From NCBI GenBank assembly GCA_001636815.1, contig AZHD01000005.1, positions 1,731,072-1,795,071 of the forward strand: a DNA stretch of 64,000 nt. The letters run 5' to 3'. The notes under the pieces are model-generated. The model had not been told where the DNA came from. It ran no database searches and saw nothing but the letters and a program-made list of their open reading frames with translations. Both the position numbers and the translations under genes were made by a program. Origin of the DNA: Niveomyces insectorum RCEF 264 (lineage: Eukaryota; Ascomycota; Sordariomycetes; Hypocreales; Cordycipitaceae). Positions 11,541-21,443 of the stretch are shown here, one piece after another (the first letter of the stretch is position 1; the number at the start of each line of letters is the position of its first letter).

Positions 11541-13391
11541 TCAATGCGTGGCTACTTCGCGGACGCTGCTCTTGTGCATGCGCGCCAGCCACGTGTGTGA
11601 CATGAAAATGCGGATGCGCTTGCCAAAGAGCATGAAGATGATGAGCGACAGGTTGTTGGCCAGCAGCACGGCCGTGAAGGCGCCCGCGATCATGACGGCG
11701 TAGCCGTGCTCGGTGATCCACTCGAGCAGGTCCAGGCCCATGCCGAAGCTGATGGCCTGCTTGCCCAGGTTCATCGCGATCAGCATCTCGCTCACGTTGG
11801 TCGTGTAGCTGTCGATGGCGTAGGCCAGCGTGAACGTAAAGTAGAAGTAGCTTGAGAACTGCGTCAGGCCCACGCCGACAAAGTACACCACCCAGTGCAG
11901 GTTGCGCTGCGCCGCAAACCCGAAAATGATGAGCCCCGTCGGCGCCAGCAGCATGGCCGGCAGCATGGCGCTCAGACGCATCTCGGCCTCGCGGATGCCG
12001 CCGTTGCGGCGCGTCAGGCGCGCGGCGATGATGTCCGAGGACGGCGTAAAGGGGATGGCGAGGCCGTAGCCAATGAGCGAGGCCACGGCAATCAGGCCCG
12101 AGCTGGTCTCGGACCAGTTGTAGGGCGCCGCGGTGATCTTGAGCGGGAAGATGTAGTTGAACGAGAGGGCGCCGAGGCCGATGTAGATGCCGTAGGTGGT
12201 GACGACCCAAAAGACGTGCGGCACGAGAAAGTAGGTAAACGAGCGGGCCATCATGAGGAAGAAGTCCGAGTCGCGTTCCCAGACGCCCCAGAACTTGAGC
12301 GTCTGTAAGAACGTCTTGCGCGGCGGCACCGACGCCGAGAGGTCGCTGTCGTTGTCGTTGTCGTTGTTCGAGTTGGGGCGGTCCGCGAGAACCGCAGCAG
12401 GTTTCTCGCTGTTGCTGCTGCCGTTGGCGGCGGCGGCGCCCAGCACCACGTCGGCGCTCGTGGGCGACGGCGACAGCGCGGGCGTCTTGCGGTGGTAGGT
12501 GGTCTCCTCGACGACAAAGAAGGCAATGACAAACAGCGCGCCGGCAAACGCAAACTCGACGAGGAAGAACAGGCGCCAGGACAGGCCGCCCGCCAGCATG
12601 TAGCCGGCGTAGAGGGGGCCGGTCGAGCCCAGACATAGGCAGACGGTGTAGTAGCCGAGGCGCTTGCCGCGCTCGTGCAAAAAGAAGATGTCGTTGACCA
12701 GCTGGACGGGCAGGGCCTCGCAGACGCCGGAGCCGAAGCCGTGGACGACGCGGCAGCCCATGAGGGCGCCATAGCTGTTCGATTGCGAGGCGCCAATGAG
12801 ACCGGCGCAGTACTGACGAGAGTTAGTGCCATTCCTAACAAGAAAAAATAAAATAAACAATAAATAAAATAAAGTAAATAATATTTTATTACGCAAAACA
12901 TACGCAAAGAAGTGACCCCAACATCACCGGCCGACGGCCAATCTTGTGATACAGCGGCACGAGCAGCAGCGAGCCGAAGCCGAAGGCGAGGTTGGCGTAG
13001 CTGATCAAGTTGGAGGCCTTGTTGGGCGAGATGTTGAACTGCTCGGCGTAGAGGCCGATGTAGACGGAGGGGCCCAGCAGGGCCGAGTTGCCGAGGAACG
13101 AGTAGCACGCGCAGACAGCGAGAATCATGGACTTCTTCCACTCCGGCCACTGCAGCGGGTCGTTGGGATCCTCGGCCGGCACGGGGTAGAGCGCCTGGCC
13201 GTAGGCGGTGTCGTCGCCCTCGGCGGCGCGGAGGTCGACGGTGCCGGGGATGTCGCCCTCTTTGGCATGACTGTGTGTGTTAGAAGGGGGGTTGTGCGGG
13301 CCAACGGTCAAAGGACACGGAGAACAACGCGATGGCGGCTTTGCTGGACGTACCTGTGCACAAGATGCCTCCTGTGTTCGTGAGTTGCCAT
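11541..13391 (-). CDS. 12-TM MFS transporter (DHA1/SVOP-like group)
   Basis: Minus-strand exons 13354-13391, 12904-13270 and 11541-12812 give 558 aa. Intron 1 (13271-13353) has GTACGT, TCTAAC and CACAG; intron 2 (12813-12903) has GTATGT, CACTAACT and GTCAG. The short first exon MATHEHRRHLVH joins SHAKEGDIPGTV in frame. The cytosolic N-terminus leads into EDPNDPLQWPEWKK, a signature of fungal DHA1-type permeases. TM2-3 carry YHKIGRRPVMLGSLL (motif A-like), followed by GCRVVHGFGSGVCEALPVQL. A Ser/Asn/Asp-rich cytosolic loop separates the two six-TM halves. The substrate is not predictable; relatives export or import small organic compounds at the plasma membrane. Purine-rich DNA just upstream (pyrimidine on the coding strand) is likely promoter. 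Confidence 0.85.
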
Positions 13392-16300
13392 GGTGTGACT
13401 CTGTCGGGCGGTGGCTCACGCGATGAAGGTCAATACGAAGGGATGAATTAAATGTTCATAGAATAGAGAAAGAAAGAGAAAGGGGAAAGAAGGAAAGGGA
13501 AGAAAAAGAGAAGAAGAAAAAAATTAAACGAGAGAGGAAAAACAAGGACAATGGTTCTCTTCCCAGACACGGGACGCGGGATGGATGGGTTGCAGTCGAC
13601 TAATATAACCTCTGCAAACTCTTTTATTGAAAGAGAAAACAGGCATGCAGAACCGGGGCAGGGGATGGAAGAAGGACCAAGGAAGAAAAAGAAAAAAAGG
13701 AAGAGCTGATAAAAGAGAAGAGAACAACGTAACTCTGGCAGCAAACAACAAAGGCCAAGCAACCCGGGCAGTAATACCGCTCCCTTTTTGCACTCGCCCT
13801 TCTCAAAAGACGGGATGGCTGGACGAATCTCCAAAACGGTTCGAAAGGGTTGCAGTGCTTCGTAAAGACAGGCGATGGTACCGCGGGAGGGGATGCAGAA
13901 GGGGGGGGAGGGTCGCTTTTTGGAGAAACTCCTTGTCTTTTACTTGATACGGATGAATCCCTTCGATCACGTTGTACTCCGTTATTTCGTTTTTCCTTTC
14001 GTCTCTTCTTTCCTTTATTTTCCCATTTTGCCGTTAGGAGACCGTCGCAAAGCAGAGCATTCCTGGAGGACAGGTCACGGCCAAGTCCGAGTTTATGACA
14101 TCCCCCCTTGGGAATATTAGAATCCATCCTGTCTTTGCTCTGTTTCCTTTTCATTGCATTATGCTCATTTCTAACTCCCTGCCGTACTTTGACCTTCGTG
14201 TGTCTGCAATTGCCACGCACATCTGCTTGTCTCGTTTCGTCGTCTCGTCTCTTGTCTCTCGTTCGTCCACCTCGTGGTGCTCCATTCTTTTTTTTTTTTG
14301 GTACCCGGTTCCTTTCCTATTTCTTTCTAGTTTGGCCCCCCATGCCTTGCTTCTCCTCTCCGCCACCTTTCGGCAGTCAAGGTTCAACGCGGGGGAGACA
14401 AGCACCAGGGCAGGCCAAGCAAATAGTTTCCTGTGAAAACATGGGGTTAGACGGAGTATTGCAATGGTAACGTCTCTGGTTTCTTACTCGCCGAAGCCGA
14501 GGCCAGAAAAAAAAGGTGATGAAGCATGGCTGGGAGACGAACCTGCACACAATGATCCCAACCCCCGTCAGAAGCGGTTTCCTATGTCTTTCTGGGTTCC
14601 TTAATCTTGGGTTTTTGGAGCCTCTTTTTATTCCCTTTCTGCCTTCATCTACTGAGCTTAGGCAAGACGGGTTACCACGCGGTATCTGCAGGGGATTACT
14701 TCTACATGGGCTCGTCTCACATAAGTCGCTTGCATCTGTCTGTCGTCCTTCCTTCCGGACACTGCTCCCCGTTTAATTGCGTGCATACGGGGTTGGTTTA
14801 CAGATTGGCTCCTGACGCGAGGAATCTCGTCCACTCTTTTTACGTTCACTTCCAATCAATATTACTTTATTCTTCTTTTTTGGCAATGAAAGAGAGAGGC
14901 GCGCCTGGAACGAAAGGATCACACCAAAAAAGTAGTCTGCCCGTTTCCCACAAGGCAAAAATAACCTCGCTTTCTGGATAATATGGGACGTTTGTTGGTT
15001 GCGTTCTCGATGATCAACCCACAGTACCAGTGTTCCACGTAATATTCCGTCCAGAAAAAGGACAAGAGAAGGATGCCCATTCTTTGGTTCTAGGATGCTA
15101 TAAGATCCTTTGTAAGATGCAAACCAGAGTTTGCATTACCGCGTTCAAGCCTTCGGTTCACCATCTTTTAGCCTTCGTTTTGTTTCCTTATTTTATTTTA
15201 TTTTATTTTTCTCTCTAGAAGAGACTTTAAGATTTCTGTCAAGAAACGCGAAACTTCGTATTGTTAATGTCAAAACAAAAAGGAGTATTAAAAAGGCCCA
15301 AAAACTAAACCAGATCAAGGTAGAGACACCGCGGTGCCACCCACACCCCCTGCCAGACATTCTTCCCCCCTTTTTAGAAGATCATCTAGGGAACACCTAG
15401 GGGAATCGCCTCCACTCTTTGTCATGATGAGCAAAGAAAACGACGAGGCAGTCACACAAAATAACACCCCAGTAAAAGTACCCCCTAGACAGCTTGGCTT
15501 CTTCGCTTCTTTTGTTCTTGGCCAAGCAAAGCAACGTCAAGGGTGTTCGCCCAGCATGGTTGGCGCTGGCTCGGAGAAAACGTGGGATGATGTCGGTGAT
15601 ATAATTCCGATGGCGCTGAACTAAACGAAAGGGCAGCTGTCGCGGCGACAAGCAAGTGATTGGGTGAAAGGGAAGAAAATACTTGACGCTTTGGGACGCC
15701 TATTCAGGAGAAGCAAACCCTAAATTCACGACACAGCAGACTGACAATAATATCTGAACCGAGAGTAGGAAAGCTCCTATGGCGCCTAATCTTGCGTTGT
15801 ATTACACTACGGCGTACGGGAGAGTAGTCTGTGCTTAAGTTTCATCCCTAGGCCATGTCAACGGCGTCCTCTAGAAGGCCAGAATATGTCTTTTTGGGAC
15901 CCGAGGACCCGTGAAAGACGATGCTACTCTACTCCTTAATCTGCACAGGAGTCGACATCAGAACAGGCTCCTTTCCACGAATGCAGTTTTTTATATTGTC
16001 TCGTGGCTTGACTGCATCGTTTATTTTGCCGTTTTAATTTTTTTTTCCTTGCTGAAGTGTGGTGAGGCTATTTACTGGCTTCTTTTTTTTACGATCATGA
16101 GGTCTCTCTTTTTTGTGTTCAGTCCTCCGTCTTTTCTCGCTTAACCTTTCCCCCCTCTTTTCCTTCTCACATCGTTCTACTCATTTCGGAACTTGTCTTT
16201 ATCTTTTCTACTCCGGCCCATTTGGTGTGGCCGTTGGCTGGGGCGCGTTTTTTTCCCTAAATTGGCCCGACATCTAGACACGGACGAAGAAAAATTTGGT

Positions 16301-17598
16301 ACTGTGCAAGGGAGTGATTGCCACACACACACACAGAGCCTTCGCCGTTCCGGGCAGATTTTCATGATGCACCGTCCAGAGTATCGCTTCCGCATTTCAT
16401 CTAAAAGTCGTGTTTAACCGGTGCGAACTACTTGTCTATCCCGTCGATGGACCCTCTCTGGGACAGATCCGTCCGTTAGATAATCCAAGTGCTTCCCACC
16501 CTTTTTTCTCTCTCTCCTCGCTGCTGTCATTCCCTTTCCGTTTCTCCGGTTTCTTCTCGTTTTCTTCGTCTCGTTCCACTGAATGCTGTCTTTTGCTGCT
16601 TCCCCTGCCGTCTTGTGGCTGAGCATGCCAACAGCGGTCAGCGCCAATGCCTGCAAACTAATCTGCAACGTGCATTGTGCTCTTCATAACTTGCACAGCG
16701 AACTTAAGTTTGGCCTTGTGGCTGTACACCACCGACCAATGAACCACAGTACGCTGTCCGTCGTAGCAGCATTCCACCGGCGGATGCACATGCAAATCTG
16801 GAGGAACAGTGGACGAGTATCCCGTGCCGGGTCCGACGTGGCGCCGAGCCCGCCATTTTCTTTTGCATTCTCACGGCCTTGGCCACGCACAGAATGGGGA
16901 TTCTGCCTGACCGGCCACCAAGGACGGTCAGCCGACTCTTACTGAAGTACCGTGACCGATATTGGCCGAACAGAGTCAGCGCAACGACCGTAAGCCGTGC
17001 TGTTGTATATTTTCGTTTTGCCACACACCAGTCGACGTCCAAACCATGTCTGCTCAAGCTGGCCAAACTGACCTGTTGCTGTAGGCCCTTTTGTTAATTC
17101 AACCGCGTTCTCCCATTGGGATGGTCGGTTTCATGGTTCCTCGTGCGTCCTCCATCCGTAATCTTCCAGGGCGGTGACCTCTCATACCAAGCCGAAGTTG
17201 ACGACCACACCAAGGTCCTCGCGCCTACGGCTCTTGGAAACAGCTGGCAAGCGATCTGGCGATACGTCGTCGATGGTAGATGGACAAAACTGGAAATAGA
17301 CTTAACCTTCAAGCGAGGCTGCAGTGTGCTACAGTAATTCATAGCTTAAAACAACAGAGGATCTATAGCACGTAAGTTCTTCTCCGGATCTGTTACGCTT
17401 CACAGGCTTAATGCGTCAATACAAAAGGCAACTTGACGCTGTCAAAACGTGACGAAAAACGATGCCAGGGGCAATTGGTGGCATCGGAGTTAAATTGGCC
17501 GAAACAGCACCAACCACCCCCCCTGTTCAAGCGTCATACGCACGAAACATCAACACTCCAGTCGACAATTCGTCACATCCAAATGACAGGCTTCAACG
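13392..17598. other. 4.2-kb gene-free region
   Basis: This lies between the divergent MFS and APH-like genes. 13400-13720 is A/G-rich, matching the minus-strand leader of the MFS gene; 13930-14400 is C/T-rich. Copies of the dispersed motif occur at 13974-13982 (degenerate) and 14451-14460. The stretch 16600-17340 is more balanced in composition but no frame shows splice-supported conservation. Nothing else was recognised. Confidence 0.45.
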
Positions 17599-19305
17599 AT
17601 GTTGTCGATACTGGGCTCGCCCCTAGGCCTGTGGAGGACCAAGTTCTTGTTCATTCTGTCCGGCCTTTTTAGGCTCTGCGCGGGAATTGCGCACTTTGTG
17701 CGCTTTGGGCGCCAATGCGCTTCCTCTGGCCTCGTCCACGACTCTCCCGAGGCTCGGCAGGCCCGCATCGTCGAGGGCAGGACGCGGCGGCTCGATGAGC
17801 ACGGTTATGTTCGGGTGACGGAAGACCAGAACGTTCAGCTCATTCAAACGTTCATTGATTCCATTGACGAGGACGCCGTCTGCGCGCTGGCGTCGCGGCT
17901 GGTCCACGGCGGGTTGCCTTGCCGTATTGTGGATAAGAAGCGAGGCAGCTTCAACATCTGCTACTTTGTGGAGCCTGGGACGCGGAAGGAGGACAGTGGC
18001 TGTAGCAAGCAGCCAAGCAGATGGGTTGTCCGCCTACCCCTGGGGCCTGCTGTGGTCAATCCGTGGGAGAAGATCGTGAACGAGGTGGCCACTGTGCGGT
18101 AGGTTTTCCTACACTTCTGCCGGGAAATTTTCTTGATTCGTGAACAACTACTTATGATCAGATACATTCAACAAAAAACGAGAATTCCCGTGCCACGTAT
18201 TCGTGCGTATGGACGTGATCCCCGTCTAATCAAAAACGAGAACATGGCGGAGGGAATCGACAATGCCCGAGAAGGCCAGGGATACATCATCAGCGACTTC
18301 GTCGACGGCGCCAGCCTTGATAAGAAGCTATTGACGACAGCCGAACCGGAACGTCGGCATGCGTTTTGCGCGCAGATGCTTAGCTTCCTCGCAGGCCTGA
18401 GGCGGCTTGAGTTTGCCAAAATAGGCTCTCTCCTTCCGGGGAACGACGACGACGAGACAACAACAGCCACCCTGGGACCCATTCTCTCCATGTCAGACAA
18501 CATCCTCCGCATACCACCCACCCCCGTCCTTGCGTTTTCAGCCGACTACTTACGGCATGGGTTTGCCGTGACGGCGGAGTTCTTCTCTGATCCCATCGGC
18601 CAGCTAGAAATCGAAGACGCACGCAAAGAGCTCTACGTCTTGCACAAGTTAGAGCCGCTGTTTTTGGGGCTTGTCTCCCGGCATTTAGACCACGGTCCGT
18701 TTATTCTGCAGCACCTCGACCTACGGGCACACAACATCCTGGTCGACGACCAGCTACGCATCCAGGCCGTCCTCGACTGGGAGTTTACGAGTACCGTCCC
18801 GCTGCCCATCTTCACGCCGCCGTCGTGGATCACGGGCCATAACGCAAAGGACACCCGCGGCGTGTTGCACCGCGACTTCCGCACGGTGTTGCACAGCAAG
18901 GCCAAGGAGGACCCGTTATACCAACAGCTTGAGTCGGAGTGGTACGGCGAAGGAGGCAACGAAGCGCCCGAGAAGCCCCTGTCTATTGAGACGACAAAGC
19001 GGTTCTGCATTGCCCACATCCTGCGGCAGCCATCCGAGGCCATCGAAATTTTCGACGATTTTCTGGATACGATTGATGACCCGACATGTACAACAGACGA
19101 AAAGAAGAATGCGCGTCTAGCACGGTTCTTCGAGGATCATCCACTCCTGGAAGTAGAGGCACAGCGGCGATGTAAGCAGTCTCAGGCGTACACCAGGTAC
19201 CTAGCTGATAATGGCCTCTTCGAGTCACGCATGGACCGTCTTATACACATGAAGGAGGAAATGGCGGCAAAATACGGTTGGAAGAAGAAGCAACTAAATG
19301 GATAG
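17599..19305 (+). CDS. APH-family phosphotransferase (aminoglycoside/choline-kinase-like fold)
   Basis: Exons 17599-18098 and 18162-19305 give 547 aa. The 63-bp intron (GTAGGT ... ATCAG) restores TVR|YIQQKTRIPVPRI. The kinase core shows the APH signature LQHLDLRAHNILVDD with catalytic Asp353 (HLD) and Asn358, followed by VLDWEF with metal-binding Asp372. Upstream blocks GSFNICYFV and RWVVRLPLG resemble the nucleotide-binding lobe. Fungal members of this family are numerous and mostly uncharacterised; they phosphorylate small molecules or act on proteins. The start is uncertain: residues 1-40 read like a hydrophobic or frame-shadow segment, and an overlapping ATG lies at 17583 in another frame. 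The true N-terminus may be nearer residue 45 or involve an upstream exon. Confidence 0.8.
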
Positions 19306-19379
19306 ATAGCCTTCAACATTCGACCCATATATCTCTTTATTCAATAGATACCGTACACTCGTTGCGATTGTTTCCGCTC

Positions 19380-19683
19380 CTAGTTTGCGATATCTCGCTC
19401 CTGTTGTCGGAGGTCATGCAACTTCATCCACATGAGGCCAATGGCCTGTTCCTTGGCCAGACGCTGCTCCTCTAGCTCCTTGATGGTCTCATCGCGCGTC
19501 TTGGTCTTGACGCCTTTCTTTTTGCGATTCTCGCGCGAGGCGGACGCGCTCTTGGACATCTGATCGTAGGATTCGTCGTTAAATGATCTGATAAGCTCTA
19601 GAATATCGTTGAGCTTCGCTTTCTTCTTTGGCAACGGCCACCATAGTCTCGCTAATGCGCTTCTTAATAGTGTCGAGGTCCAT
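19380..19683 (-). CDS. Small Lys/Glu-rich coiled-coil protein with an apparent frameshift
   Basis: From ATG 19683 the frame reads MDLDTIKKRISETMVAVAKE and then hits a stop after 34 codons. A second frame without its own ATG begins around 19634, runs to a TAG at 19380-19382, and contains AKLNDILELIRSFNDESYDQ and TIKELEEQRLAKEQAIGLMW. The two halves read as one charged helical protein of about 100 residues if one base is discounted around 19620-19628 (CTTTCTTCTT). No GT..AG intron can join them. This is either a base-calling error or a recently broken gene. I do not recognise the family. It is convergent with the APH-like gene, 74 bp away. Confidence 0.4.
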
Positions 19684-20397
19684 CGTGGGTACAGACAATG
19701 TCAGAAAAGGTTTTCTTTTCATCTTTTTTTTTATTGCGTTTTTTTTATGCAAGCAGGCCGCCGGGTGGTGATGGCCTACGAAATAAAGGACGACTTGTCT
19801 TCGTTAATAAATATCTGCTGCAAAGATGATGCCTAACCACGTTCGTATCGGATTATTCCCGCTGTCGTTAATACAGGCTATGTTATACTCGCCGCCAGCC
19901 AATAATTGAAGAGAATCTTCTGCCGACATGTAAGAAAAAGAGACAAGTGGCCCAGACGGGTACGTCGTGTGTGAACATTAGGCATATTCCGTCAGGCAGC
20001 GATGCAGAAATTATGTGATAGAAGACCTTCAAAGTTGTCTCGTTCTCCGGGAGGTAGCTGGGACTCGCGCACGCAAAAAATTCCGTTTTCTTGCTCCAAT
20101 TCGCTTGCCTTGAAATTATATACTCACATGCATACAAAGCTGGCAACACCACAGTAAGGATGTAAGGCCCCGGACCTGCGTAGCACATGATCGAGAACCA
20201 TACTCCGGACTTATGTGTCAGTTAATTGACTACTTGGGTGTAAGTCTGCCTCTTGGTATATTTTTATTAGTTGGCTTCGAATAGGCGTTGACACACCGAC
20301 CCTCGACACGGGTGTAAGAGAAATACACCGACTACACTGGAGGAAAGAACATGCAACCTTCCGCACTCTCATTTGGTGATCAGGCGGATTCAACAAC
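19684..20397. other. Gene-free spacer
   Basis: This is lower-GC DNA. A minus-strand open frame from ATG 20188 (101 codons) has no recognisable family, splice support or codon bias and was not accepted. Nothing else was seen. Confidence 0.4.
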
Positions 20398-20870
20398 TTA
20401 AACTCTGGGAGCCGATGCGAGACGTTCCATTGCCGAAGAGTCCAACGCGCCCTGGTCCATCAAGTGCCGCACAAAGTCTTCCGCCCAGCTTTGGCAGCGA
20501 CCTCCCTTCAAAATGCTATCAGCTTCTGCCGATCATTTGACATGAGGACGGGAATGACAAACGAACTTACAGCGAACGGATTCAGAGGCTCGGGGCTGAT
20601 GCCTGGCGCAGCCACGCTTCTCGCTGCTGAAGCGAGACGATCCGTCCAGGCGTCGTCTAGGCGCCCGAGAAACACCAATGTGTGCCGCTCGCGTATCGTG
20701 TTGACATCGTAATTATCAATCACTTCAACGGAGTAGCCACGAAATGGGTGGCCGATGGCATGGTACTTTGCTCCTTGAGTGCCGTTCTCCGTTTTGGTGA
20801 CCAGAATGGCCCAGTGCGCAGGAACATGTAGCTTCTCGTGCAACGCAACTAGATATGCGTATAGAACCAT
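20398..20870 (-). CDS. Small conserved ascomycete protein, two exons
   Basis: Minus-strand exons 20571-20870 and 20398-20505 give 135 aa. The 65-bp intron 20506-20570 starts GTAAGT, has GCTGATA near its end and finishes TTGAAG. Splicing joins GISPEPLNPFA to GGRCQSWAEDFVRHLMDQG with no frame change. Recognisable blocks are HWAILVTK, HAIGHPFRGYSVEV, LGRLDDAW and the Pro-Leu-(N/D)-Pro-Phe-Ala core followed by a Cys-Gln-x-Trp helix. This is the layout of a widespread but uncharacterised family of small fungal proteins (from memory, not searched). There is no signal peptide or membrane segment. ATG 20870 was chosen as the first ATG of the frame. Confidence 0.65.
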
Positions 20871-21443
20871 CACTGTCCAATTTTTTGCTGGTAAGAAACC
20901 TGGACTTTAATTATGGCATCGTGCGATCCTACATGGACGGATGAAAAGGTTGAGTTCGAACAACAACTGTGCATATGTACTAGAGCCCCTGAGCAGCCTA
21001 GTGGAGAATTGTTTGTTAAACTCGCTGAATAATCGGGTCTTACCACTGAAGCTAGCCCGCCTTTCCAAAGCATGGCGCGGTTAGTCCCTTACGCAGCCTT
21101 GCCACGTTCGGTTGCCCCGCGCCACTTCTTCTTCACTTTCGCTTCATTTGCACTCGCCACAGATTAGTCAACTTGCGACCACCCATCGACGACCACATCT
21201 TTCAAACCCGGAAGGAAGCCTGGCGGGGCCTAGGCGTGGGGTCGTGTTCAAACCCGGCCTCTTTGTTCGCTCCTGCCGCGCCAGTTACTTTTGTTGTCTG
21301 GTGGCTATGCCAGGACGCACGGCTGGCCACATCGCGTCCAGCGGCTCACAGCAGCCAAGCCGCCGCCGCAACCACAACCACCGCAACCGTCACAACCGCC
21401 TACACAACCTCCATCAACCAGACAGCCGTCTACACCACCTAGC
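20871..21443. promoter_or_regulatory. Divergent promoter region
   Basis: This is shared upstream DNA of the small conserved protein (-) and the low-complexity protein (+). An ATG at 21307 opens another frame of about 98 codons that overlaps the start of the downstream CDS. Either a 5' intron removes it or it acts as an overlapping upstream ORF. Confidence 0.4.

Noticed and set aside
11541..13391. Idea that the MFS, APH-like kinase, GT90 and DHA2 genes form a secondary-metabolite cluster
   Set aside because: No backbone synthase, tailoring oxidase or pathway regulator is present and spacers are large, so proximity alone does not support a cluster.
19883..20188. 101-codon minus-strand frame with ATG
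   Set aside because: No similarity recognised, weak codon bias and no conserved block; kept only as a note.
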